DNA from: Thiogranum sp.
GTDB lineage: Bacteria; Pseudomonadota; Gammaproteobacteria; DSM-19610
Direction: 5' to 3'
Assembly (NCBI GenBank): GCA_030148915.1
Contig: JASBSN010000024.1
Coordinates: 1-51,643 of the forward strand
DNA length: 51,643 nucleotides
Under the pieces are notes generated by a model that was given only the letters and a program-made list of their open reading frames with translations, was not told the origin of the DNA and did not search any database. Position numbers and translations under genes: made by a program. Below are positions 23,519-37,314 of this stretch, one piece after another; the stretch's first letter is position 1; the number at the start of each line of letters is the position of its first letter.

Positions 23519-25807
23519 GTGGCACGGCCGATTACCACACATGTGCGCACCTGGGGCGCGGCCTATCTGCTGGCGACCATTGGCGTAGCGGCGACGTTGG
23601 TGGCCGTGCACCGACACCTTGATGCGGCGCGCTTTCAGGAGCACGCTTATTTCGTGCAGCGGGCGCGCGATCTGCAGAACGCGCTGCAAGAGCGCATCAA
23701 CCTCAATATCCACGCGCTGATCGGCATCCGGGCGCTGTTTGACTCCAGCGAGCAGGTCCACGACGATGAATTCCAGTCCTATCTGCTCAGCACCGGCATC
23801 CTGGAACACAATCGCGAGCTGCACCGGGTGGGCTTCGCGCAGCGGCAAAACGACCACGTGCACAACGCCGGCCAGGTCCTGGTCAAATACCTTGCGCCGT
23901 CGGTAGCACCGTTGGGGTTCCCGGGAGAACGCCTGTGTGCGGAACAGATCGCCCGACCCTTTTGCGCACTGTCGCGCGATAGCGGCGTGCCTATCGGCAC
24001 GCGCTGGATCACGGCGGGAAGCGATGCCCACACCCGGCGCTTTTCGCTGTTGCTGGTGCCGATCTATCGACATCCTCAGCAGGTCTCAAGCGTACGCGAA
24101 CGTCGCGCGGCGCTGAACGGGTTTGTCTTCGCCGAGTTCTCGCTACCCGAACTGCTGGCCGATCTCCAGGATACCGAGCTCTACCAGACACTGCACACGG
24201 AGATTTTCGATCAGCCCCAAGAGGCTGCCGATCGCACACCCCCAAGACGGGTCAACCGCCCGGCTTTCCAGTTCGGCCGGGATGCAGCCTTGGCCTACAT
24301 CGCCCCGTTGTCGCTGGGCGGCACGCGTTGGTATCTGCAGATTGCCCCCGGGGATGGATTCACCTTTCCCCCCATACGTGACCGGCTGCCGTGGATACTG
24401 ATTGCAGGCGCCCTGGTGACCTCTCTGCTGACCTGCCTGGCCGCCGTTCAAGCGCGCACAATCGGTGAGCGCCGGCGCCAAACCGAAGCCCTGGAACACC
24501 AGGTGGTCCACGACTCACTCACGGGCCTTCCCAATCGTTATTTTCTGCACCGCGAATTGGGTCGCGTGCAATCCCCGGGGGCCGCCCGGCCTGCCTGCTT
24601 CACGCTGGGCCTCATCGATCTGGACGGGTTCAAGGAAATCAATGATACGCTGGGCCACCAGGCGGGCGACAGAGTGCTGCGCGAACTCGGCCCACGCCTG
24701 CGCGCCCATCTGGGCCACGGTGAGATTATCGCCAGACTGGGCGGGGATGAATTCGCCGTGGTCGATTACGCCGCCGGCGATGTGCGCGGCGCGCAAGCCT
24801 GCGCGCAGCGCATTCTCAATGCACTTCACGAACCGTTCGAAGTCTCTGGCATCAAGGTCCGAGTGGGGGCGAGCATCGGCCTGGCGCTCTATCCGGAACA
24901 CGGCACCGACGCCGGCGCCCTGCTACGCTGCGCCGATGTGGCGATGTACAGCGCGAAAAACCGTGGCAGCGGCTTTTCTCTCTATGCCGCGGAGAACGAT
25001 CCGCATACCCCGCGGCGTCTGGCGCTGATGACCGAACTGCAGGACGCCATCCGCAGCGACCAATTGGTGTTGCACTACCAGCCAATTGTCGACATCGCCA
25101 GCGGCACCATCGTCTGCGCCGAAGCGCTGCTGCGCTGGCGGCACCCGGAGCACGGCTTGGTGCCGCCGGAGGAATTTATTCCCCAGGTCGAAAATCACGA
25201 ACTGATTCGGCCGCTGTCGCTCTGGGTTCTGAACCAGGCCCTGGCGCAGAACCGGCGCTGGCAGGATCGCGGCATGGGCGTAAAAATCGCCGTGAACATG
25301 TCGGCGCGCAATATTCAGGACATCGGCTTGCCCGAACAGATTCGACGGGCGCTGCACCGCCACGGAGTGGCCGCCCGAATGCTGGAGCTGGAGCTGACCG
25401 AAACCGCCGTCATGCAGGACCGCGAGCGCTCATTTGAAGTATTGAGCAAAATCTCGGCGCTCGGCGTGAGTATCGTCATCGACGATTTCGGCACCGGCTA
25501 TTCCTCGCTGGCCTACCTGCGCACCTTGCCGGTTCGCGCCTTCAAAATCGACCGCTCCTTTGTCGTCGATATCACCCACAACGACAACTCGGCTGTTATA
25601 GTCCGCGCCCTGATCGACCTGGCACACAACATCGGGCTGACCGTGGTGGCCGAAGGCATCGAAACCCAGGACAACTGGGATATCCTGGAAATACTGCGCT
25701 GCGATCACGGCCAGGGTTACTTCATCGCCCGACCGCTGACGGAAACCGATTTCACAGCTTGGATGAGCGGGCGCATCGAGCAGAGGACGTCTCCGGCGCT
25801 TACGTGA
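23519..25807 (+). CDS. CHASE-GGDEF-EAL cyclic-di-GMP enzyme
   Basis: 762 residues from a GTG. A membrane helix near 11-30, a periplasmic CHASE-like sensor (about 45-280; GIRALFDSSEQVHDDEFQSY, FALSR-type RDSGVPIGTRW), a second helix near 291-311, then GGDEF (intact GGDEF near 407, RLGGDEFAVV) and EAL (intact EALLRWRHP near 534; ELTETAVM; IDDFGTGYSSLAYL). Both catalytic signatures are complete, so it could make and break c-di-GMP; in such hybrids one activity usually dominates. The CHASE ligand is unknown. It is the catalytic counterpart to the degenerate protein at 16133-18658. Confidence 0.9.
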   Translation: MARPITTHVRTWGAAYLLATIGVAATLVAVHRHLDAARFQEHAYFVQRARDLQNALQERINLNIHALIGIRALFDSSEQVHDDEFQSYLLSTGILEHNRELHRVGFAQRQNDHVHNAGQVLVKYLAPSVAPLGFPGERLCAEQIARPFCALSRDSGVPIGTRWITAGSDAHTRRFSLLLVPIYRHPQQVSSVRERRAALNGFVFAEFSLPELLADLQDTELYQTLHTEIFDQPQEAADRTPPRRVNRPAFQFGRDAALAYIAPLSLGGTRWYLQIAPGDGFTFPPIRDRLPWILIAGALVTSLLTCLAAVQARTIGERRRQTEALEHQVVHDSLTGLPNRYFLHRELGRVQSPGAARPACFTLGLIDLDGFKEINDTLGHQAGDRVLRELGPRLRAHLGHGEIIARLGGDEFAVVDYAAGDVRGAQACAQRILNALHEPFEVSGIKVRVGASIGLALYPEHGTDAGALLRCADVAMYSAKNRGSGFSLYAAENDPHTPRRLALMTELQDAIRSDQLVLHYQPIVDIASGTIVCAEALLRWRHPEHGLVPPEEFIPQVENHELIRPLSLWVLNQALAQNRRWQDRGMGVKIAVNMSARNIQDIGLPEQIRRALHRHGVAARMLELELTETAVMQDRERSFEVLSKISALGVSIVIDDFGTGYSSLAYLRTLPVRAFKIDRSFVVDITHNDNSAVIVRALIDLAHNIGLTVVAEGIETQDNWDILEILRCDHGQGYFIARPLTETDFTAWMSGRIEQRTSPALT

Positions 25808-26046
25808 ACCGCGCATGCGCGGGCAATACCGCCTGGTTGCCCAAAAGCATGTAGGCGGACCTTCGTCCTCTCCCGCACACACCGGCAAGGCGCGCGCCAC
25901 TCTGGCCGCGTTCGATAAAAGGCATTGAAACACGCTCTTTCAGGGCGATGAGTGGCAGTAGGGGCAACATGGGTAAATCCGTACGCAAAACAGCACTGGA
26001 ATTCCTATAAACCCGCGACAAAATAACTTTACCAATACAGTTTAAT
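25808..26046. other. Region between the c-di-GMP gene and the leader-distal end of the CRISPR array
   Basis: 239 bases. A 14-base palindrome, CCGCGCATGCGCGG (25809-25822), sits just after the c-di-GMP gene stop. The rest has no repeat remnant, gene or clear terminator. Confidence 0.4.
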
Positions 26047-28711
26047 GCTTCAATGAGGCCGAGGCATTACGCCTCGGATAACTAGACGCTGACACGGCCC
26101 CTACATTGGTAACAGACGGTGCTTCAATGAGGCCGAGGCATTACGCCTCGGATAACGGGGACCTGGAGCGCTACAGTCGAGACGCCTAGCACGCTTCAAT
26201 GAGGCCGAGGCATTACGCCTCGGATAACTACGCAGAAGGAAGCCGAGGAAGTCGAAGCCAGCAAGCTTCAATGAGGCCGAGGCATTACGCCTCGGATAAC
26301 GTGGAGTTGAGTTAGTAGCTGATACCGGAAGATCGATGCTTCAATGAGGCCGAGGCATTACGCCTCGGATAACTCGCCTAGCGACATCACCCCGGATAAG
26401 TGTTCATCGGCTTCAATGAGGCCGAGGCATTACGCCTCGGATAACCAAGAATCACGCGCATCGTACCTATCGCGCGGCTACTGCTTCAATGAGGCCGAGG
26501 CATTACGCCTCGGATAACTTGGTGGCGAAGAGAGCTAAGAAGAAGGGCTAAGTTGGCTTCAATGAGGCCGAGGCATTACGCCTCGGATAACACAGCCGCG
26601 CCACGGTCTTCAGGCTCGCGTTGATTCGCTTCAATGAGGCCGAGGCATTACGCCTCGGATAACTGAATGCTGCTCAGCCTGCTTATGGATGCCGCTGCAG
26701 CTTCAATGAGGCCGAGGCATTACGCCTCGGATAACGCAGATAGTACAGCAACTGGTTGTCAGCGGGGCCGAGCTTCAATGAGGCCGAGGCATTACGCCTC
26801 GGATAACATTCCCGGAAAGCATTTTAGGATAGTAATACCTGTTGCTTCAATGAGGCCGAGGCATTACGCCTCGGATAACGTCTGACTCAAAGGCCCTATC
26901 CGCCTGTGCCCACCGCTGCTTCAATGAGGCCAAGGCATTACGCCTCGGATAACGACCACCAGGGTTTCCCGTCGCGTGAAACTGAGTAGGCTTCAATGAG
27001 GCCGAGGCATTACGCCTCGGATAACAGGAGGACGGATATGAATATTCTGCACCTTCCTCCGCGCTTCAATGAGGCCGAGGCATTACGCCTCGGATAACTG
27101 GTCATAAACCGCAGGGTCCAAATCGGACACTTTTTGCTTCAATGAGGCCGAGGCATTACGCCTCGGATAACCTGCAACCAGTTAGGGATGAGTTCGGTGG
27201 GTACCTACGCTTCAATGAGGCCGAGGCATTACGCCTCGGATAACCGCATTGACAGAAAAATCATACAGCTGGTTGCGCCAGCTTCAATGAGGCCGAGGCA
27301 TTACGCCTCGGATAACCTGAAAATCGCCCCAATTTTTTGGACTTAATTTCACAGGCTTCAATGAGGCCGAGGCATTACGCCTCGGATAACAGGTTGATAC
27401 GGGCACGAGTTAACCACATGCGGCGCATGGCTTCAATGAGGCCGAGGCATTACGCCTCGGATAACGAGGAAGGTTTAGGGAGGGTGAGTACTGGCAGCGG
27501 ACGGCTTCAATGAGGCCGAGGCATTACGCCTCGGATAACAATCTGAGACTCATCAGACCAAAATGAGATGTCCCGCTTCAATGAGGCCGAGGCATTACGC
27601 CTCGGATAACCCCCGCTGGATACTTGGAAGGGTAATGAGTACACCCGCTTCAATGAGGCCGAGGCATTACGCCTCGGATAACCGAAGTCGCTCCAGTTGC
27701 ACAGAGCAGCGGGTTGTCACCGCTTCAATGAGGCCGAGGCATTACGCCTCGGATAACGTCTCACCCTTGTTGTCGTTGACGGTGGGGTCATACAGCTTCA
27801 ATGAGGCCGAGGCATTACGCCTCGGATAACGTTATTATTTCCATTGACATGTGCGCATCCTATTATAAGCTTCAATGAGGCCGAGGCATTACGCCTCGGA
27901 TAACCTCCCCACCAGTCTTTTTGGGGTAATTTACTAACTAAAGCTTCAATGAGGCCGAGGCATTACGCCTCGGATAACTGCATCGCTCTCCAACGACTGA
28001 TATAACGTTGACGATGCTTCAATGAGGCCGAGGCATTACGCCTCGGATAACTTCATCTCGCGGGCCCGGAGTGCAGGCAGGCTGTTTTGCTTCAATGAGG
28101 CCGAGGCATTACGCCTCGGATAACATGGGCCAAGTGGGTCTATAGTGCCAGATCCACCGTAAGGCTTCAATGAGGCCGAGGCATTACGCCTCGGATAACC
28201 AAAGGCAGGAAGGTCATAATCCGCGTCCTGAGTAAGCTTCAATGAGGCCGAGGCATTACGCCTCGGATAACATCACACCGCTGGTCAGCAAGTTTTTGTG
28301 GTTAGCGTGGCTTCAATGAGGCCGAGGCATTACGCCTCGGATAACATACAACCCGAACCTCGGCAAACTGCTGCGCGTTGGCCGCTTCAATGAGGCCGAG
28401 GCATTACGCCTCGGATAACGATGAATTCAAATAATAGTGAGCATGAACAATTTTCGCTTCAATGAGGCCGAGGCATTACGCCTCGGATAACCTGTTCCGC
28501 CGCGCTTTCTACCTGGTGTTTACGCTGCCGCTTCAATGAGGCCGAGGCATTACGCCTCGGATAACCGCTCACCGGTCTAACGATGTCGAGTCGAGTCTCC
28601 TTGCTTCAATGAGGCCGAGGCATTACGCCTCGGATAACCGCCACCCTCCCAGGCGTCGACAATTTCATCAACCGTGCTTCAATGAGGCCGAGGCATTACG
28701 CCTCGGATAAC
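26047..28711 (-). CRISPR. CRISPR array, subtype I-G, 37 repeats and 36 spacers
   Basis: Thirty-seven 36-base repeats (plus-strand form begins GCTTCAATGAGG and ends CGGATAAC) with spacers of 35-39 bases. Each repeat has a 7-base-pair stem, CCGAGGC-ATTAC-GCCTCGG. All copies are identical by eye except the one at 26918, with G to A at repeat position 15 (26932), which breaks one stem pair. The form ending ATTGAAGC is read on the minus strand, the direction of the cas genes, and places the leader at 28712-28934 next to cas2. The predicted crRNA 5' handle is ATTGAAGC, made by the Cas6 part of Csb2. Both end repeats are intact. Spacers share no evident sequence with each other or with the window. 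Confidence 0.98.
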
Positions 28712-28934
28712 AGCTGGCCGATAACCGCCTAATTTTATACTGGAAGAACACGCAGTTTCGAGCACTACCCAGTTCTCTGCGCAAATAAGATGAAATCACC
28801 CATCAGGTCCTTCAAAAAAAATATTTATCCCGATTTTTAAAGAGCTTACCGCTTGCGAGCACTGCCTGGGAAATTCACCGTGACTGGAGCGCTCGCACCA
28901 CCCAGGCAAACAACTTCCAGGCACCACGTAGACT
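28712..28934 (-). promoter_or_regulatory. CRISPR leader
   Basis: 223 bases between cas2 and the first repeat, AT-rich in its middle (28790-28850). On the minus strand TATAAAATT (28731-28739) lies about 20 bases before the first repeat and is the best -10 candidate; no clear -35. GATAAC, the repeat's terminal hexamer, recurs at 28720-28725. GAGCACT-x-CC occurs twice (near 28760 and 28857), possibly an integration or regulator motif. Confidence 0.7.
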
Positions 28935-29225
28935 TTACACAATAACCACTTGACGATCCACCGGCTGAAATGCTTTACCCAGGCTCACAACCCTGGGATT
29001 GACGTTCTCGGCCCGGCCGAGGTCGAGCATCAATATATGATCGTCTTTATGGTGGATAATTTCATCAAGCGTGGCGAGCAACTCTGCGTGCCGTTTACGG
29101 TTCAACCGGCACTGGAATACCGATAACTGCAGCCATTCACCGTAGCCCTTCATCAATTTGAATACGGCACGCCAGCGTTTGGTGTCGCTGATATCGTAGG
29201 TGATAACGTAAAGATGCTCATCCAT
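28935..29225 (-). CDS. cas2: CRISPR adaptation protein Cas2
   Basis: 96 residues from the ATG at 29225 ([18 protein letters not shown]); a GTG at 29231, in TAGTG overlap with the cas4-cas1 stop, is an alternative. The ferredoxin-like fold has the acidic YDISD motif on strand 1, then [21 protein letters not shown]. Cas2 forms the integration complex with Cas1; with the fused Cas4 it should select protospacers by PAM. It is the last cas gene before the leader. Confidence 0.96.
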   Translation of the reverse strand: MDEHLYVITYDISDTKRWRAVFKLMKGYGEWLQLSVFQCRLNRKRHAELLATLDEIIHHKDDHILMLDLGRAENVNPRVVSLGKAFQPVDRQVVIV

Positions 29226-29230
29226 AAGCA

Positions 29231-30937
29231 CTACCGAGTGATAAATTCAGGATAATGGTCGATATCGTTGAGCAGAAACCGCCCCAACAACCGTGCCTGC
29301 ACTTCCAGTATGCGGCGGTAACTGATCCGGTAGCCGAACAACGGGTGTGTAACTTCCTGGCTTAAACGCCGCTCGATCACACCGATGAAACGTTTTCTGC
29401 CTTCGCTGGTCAGTGTCACGCCACCACCTGCGGATATGAAGTCGCCGGGGCGGACTTCACCGTTGTTGATGGCGGAAATCACGGCCGATTCGGCGATCAA
29501 AGGTCTGAACGGTTCCATCAGATCGAGCGCCAATGCCGGACGTCCGTAGCGCGGCTGATGGTAGAACCCCCGGTACGGATCAAAACCCACGGCACTGAGC
29601 GTAACCGCCCAGGTGCGTACCAACACCGTATAGGCATAGGAGAGCAACGCGTTCACCGCATCCGGCGGTGGTCTGCGCTGACGCCGTGCAAAATCGAACA
29701 CAAAGCTTTGCGTATCGCTGTCGTGCTTGATCAGATTGCCGAATGCGCCGAAATAACGTGCCGCGGCCGCGCCCTCTATGCCCAGTAGAGTCTGTTGGTT
29801 TTCAGCGCGGGCGACACTTCTGGCATCGCCCTTGAGCGCATCCAGCAGGGGCTGCACATCTTCCTCGCCCCGCCAATTACGCCGCAGCAGCGTGCGGCAA
29901 TTCACGATTTTGTTGCGCACCAGGGTTTTCGCCAGCTGCAAACACAACGCACTGTCGAAACTGGTGTGGTACTGCGCGGTGCGCAGCTCAACGTTTTTAT
30001 GCCCCAGACCCGTGCTGTGCCCCAGAAACCAGCCACCGTAGGAATGCCAGGTTATCGGGATTTCGCGTCGCATCAGTTCGTGCAGACAAGGTGTGGTGAC
30101 ATAGACATTCCCCATGAGCACCAGTTGCGATACGTCCAGGAGGCGCACCGCGGTCACCTTCTTGTCGTCGATCGAGACTTCCAGGGTTTCACCCTTCTTG
30201 GCCACTTTGGCGTGGTTGGCCTGCACATAGAGCGGCAGAGCTTCCGCGCGGCCTACGGCGAGCGGGCGCGGCGAAGTGTCGGCTTTGCGCAGAAAATTGA
30301 TTTCATCCGGCAGGCAGATGCCGACCAGTGAACAACGCGGGCATTTGGGGCTGTCGTCCAGTGGCGCGGGCATCCGCCCGCCGGCGGCGATCAGGCGCAG
30401 ACCATTGACGGCCGAGAGGGTGAGATTACGTAATTCTTCATCAAACTCGACACGCACGCGCTCCTTGGAAGCCGCAAAATACAGAATCCCTTCGCCGCAG
30501 TGATAACCGTGTTCTTCCAGCAGCATGCCCTGCACGCACAGTTGGATTCGCTCCGGGTCATAGGCGCCCTTGGCCACATGCGGGCGCTTGCCGCGCTTGT
30601 AGTCGACTGGCGTGACTTTGCCGTCGTCGCCCTCGACCAGATCCAACTTGGCGATCAGGCCCAGGCGATTGGAAGACAACTCAATGGAGCGGGCATGAAA
30701 TTTTTCAAAATCATCCGTTTGTTCAGGTAATTTGCCAACCTGCCGGTCGACCCGCCGATGCACGTGGCGGCCTTCCACGGTATCACCCGATTCCGCCCAC
30801 TCGCCCTGCACCCACTCCAGGTACGCCAGCCGCGGGCAGTACCCGAACTCATTGACCATGCGCGCGGGCAACAATGGCGAATCGCCCGAGAGCTCCGGAA
30901 ATGGCAGCGGCAGTTCCTGTTGGCTGTTGTGGTCCAT
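29231..30937 (-). CDS. cas4-cas1: Cas4-Cas1 fusion protein
   Basis: 568 residues. The Cas4 half (about 1-215) has C34 ([12 protein letters not shown]) and the cysteine cluster [11 protein letters not shown] near 200-210 for an iron-sulfur cluster, plus nuclease motifs [12 protein letters not shown] and [10 protein letters not shown]. The Cas1 half (about 225-568) has the metal ligands E ([11 protein letters not shown], about 385), H ([10 protein letters not shown]) and D/E (LDLMEPFRP). This fusion is typical of subtype I-G, as in Geobacter. It trims and integrates new spacers with Cas2. A 660-base gap containing antitoxin and PIN remnants on the other strand separates it from csb2. Confidence 0.97.
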   Translation of the reverse strand: MDHNSQQELPLPFPELSGDSPLLPARMVNEFGYCPRLAYLEWVQGEWAESGDTVEGRHVHRRVDRQVGKLPEQTDDFEKFHARSIELSSNRLGLIAKLDLVEGDDGKVTPVDYKRGKRPHVAKGAYDPERIQLCVQGMLLEEHGYHCGEGILYFAASKERVRVEFDEELRNLTLSAVNGLRLIAAGGRMPAPLDDSPKCPRCSLVGICLPDEINFLRKADTSPRPLAVGRAEALPLYVQANHAKVAKKGETLEVSIDDKKVTAVRLLDVSQLVLMGNVYVTTPCLHELMRREIPITWHSYGGWFLGHSTGLGHKNVELRTAQYHTSFDSALCLQLAKTLVRNKIVNCRTLLRRNWRGEEDVQPLLDALKGDARSVARAENQQTLLGIEGAAAARYFGAFGNLIKHDSDTQSFVFDFARRQRRPPPDAVNALLSYAYTVLVRTWAVTLSAVGFDPYRGFYHQPRYGRPALALDLMEPFRPLIAESAVISAINNGEVRPGDFISAGGGVTLTSEGRKRFIGVIERRLSQEVTHPLFGYRISYRRILEVQARLLGRFLLNDIDHYPEFITR

Positions 30938-31059
30938 GGCATCCTCGTCTTAATGCCCTTTACCTGCTATGTCGGTATCGGCCGGGATTTTCTTAGCTTT
31001 TTGTCCATCCCTGGCGTTAACCGACGCCCGCCCCCTTCAAAAGGACCATAGGACCCGAC

Positions 31060-31212
31060 TTGAAAGACCAGCACCGCCGGCGCTTTGGCCGGCTCGTGCA
31101 GGAAATCCGTGAACAGGCCAGAAAACAGGGAACGGACAAGCTCACACTTGAAGGCATACATGCTGAAATCGAGGCGGCCAGGCACGAGCGCCGACTTGAA
31201 AGCGGGGGTTGA
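31060..31212 (+). CDS. Antitoxin of a PIN-type toxin-antitoxin pair
   Basis: 50 residues from a TTG at 31060 after AGGA: MKDQHRRRFGRLVQEIREQA, then RKQGTDKLTLEGIHAEIEAA, then RHERRLESGG. The ...GxDKLTxExIxAEIxAxRxER pattern is the usual C-terminus of small antitoxins paired with PIN ribonucleases. The frame is intact and its stop overlaps the start of the adjacent PIN gene, the normal arrangement of such pairs. It lies on the plus strand, inside the minus-strand cas operon. Too short for firm assignment on its own; the neighbour supports it. Confidence 0.6.
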   Translation: MKDQHRRRFGRLVQEIREQARKQGTDKLTLEGIHAEIEAARHERRLESGG

Positions 31213-31597
31213 CACCAACGTATTGGTTTCAGGTCTTCTGTCAGGACACTCACCTCTTGCATGGATTATTCAGGCGATTGGAACCAGAAAAATTGAACCG
31301 GTTTTCTGTGGAGCGATGCCCTGGGAATATTTGCACGTGCTTACACGGGCACGTTTCCGTGCTTAGGCATGAAACAGTCGCAGCGCTGTTTGAACAGCTT
31401 GTCTTGTGGGGAATTCATATGGAGCTCGATCCCTCGGTGATAAGTTTCGAGCCGCCTAACGAACCGGATAGCCTATTTTTTCTCACAGCGATTGCGGCAG
31501 TGGTGTATTGATTTCAGAGAATCTGGAGCATTCACCTAACCAGAGACCGTTAGCTGTACTGTCGCCATCAGCGCTGGTGCAGACGTCGTGGACCCAT
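31196..31597 (+). pseudogene. PIN-domain toxin, broken by at least two frameshifts
   Basis: Three pieces in three frames rebuild a VapC-like PIN ribonuclease. Piece 1 (31196-31366) reads MKAGVDTNVLVSGLLSG...PWEYLHVLTRARFRA, with the first catalytic Asp in VDTNVLVSG. Piece 2 (ends 31511) continues HETVAALFEQLVLWGIHMEL and EPPNEPDSLFFLTAIAA, the usual PDDxxFLxxA segment. Piece 3 (from about 31505) reads VLISENLEHSPNQRPLAVLS, matching the family's xTGNLxHFP...SPxEFL end. Shifts near 31360 and 31505 interrupt it, so no active toxin is expected. The end is approximate and abuts the csb2 stop. Confidence 0.7.
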
Positions 31598-36804
<5,207 letters not shown>

Positions 36805-36818
<14 letters not shown>

Positions 36819-37314
36819 CGTCTTCCAGCCTCATCCGCAGATGTTCAATATCTATCCTGTCCTGTTCCCTGCCTGCCGCTTCTTTCATCTTGATCAAGGT
36901 CGGGATACTGACAAACCGCACTGGCATGGAGCCATATAGGGGCTTGATCAGCGCACTGTCATATTCCTTGTCGAACGGAAACGGCTCATAGACGAATATA
37001 TCGATGGATGTCTCACGATGGCCGTCGCTCCAGAGTTGCAGGACCTGCATGCCCTTGTCCCGTATCCATCTCTCGCGAGTGGCCGGATCGGCAAATTGCT
37101 CCACAGTCACCGGCGCCAATGGCCGGTAGCCCAACGTTGCCAGGGCGGTGAGGGCCTGTCTGATATTGTCCGGAATTAACTGGATAACGAAATCGGCGTC
37201 TTTCGTGAAACGCAAATAGCCGTGTGCATTCACCGCCAGTCCGCCGGCGACCAGGTAGCGGACGCCGGCCTCGTTCAGCACGCGAACGATGGCTTCAAAG
37301 CTGGTCAGTTTCAT
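36805..37314 (-). CDS. Nucleotidyltransferase-fold protein embedded in the cas operon
   Basis: 169 residues. The N-terminal half has the polymerase-beta-like nucleotidyltransferase pattern YLVAGGLAVNAHGYLRFTKD with catalytic acids D39 and D41 (KDADFVI), and a third carboxylate D105 in TSIDIFVYEP. This resembles the MNT/AbiEii/DUF6036 group, and all three metal ligands appear intact. No HEPN partner is next to it. It sits between cas3 and csx17: its ATG overlaps the cas3 stop (ATGA) and its last 14 bases overlap csx17, so it must be transcribed and is probably translated with the interference genes. It is not part of the standard I-G gene set. Possible roles are a linked toxin/antitoxin or an RNA-modifying accessory; none is shown. 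Confidence 0.9.

Noticed and set aside
25800-26021. 73-residue minus-strand frame beside the array
   Set aside because: No recognisable motif, poor start context, and overlap with the end of the GGDEF-EAL gene.
25808-26046. This side of the array as the CRISPR leader
   Set aside because: The repeat's ATTGAAGC end and the cas gene direction put the leader at 28712-28934; here there is no cas2 neighbour.
26667-27829. Open frames in the array that encode a repeated ASMRPRHYASDN peptide
   Set aside because: The peptide is the translation of the CRISPR repeat; spacer-derived segments between are random. It is a common database artefact, not a repeat protein.
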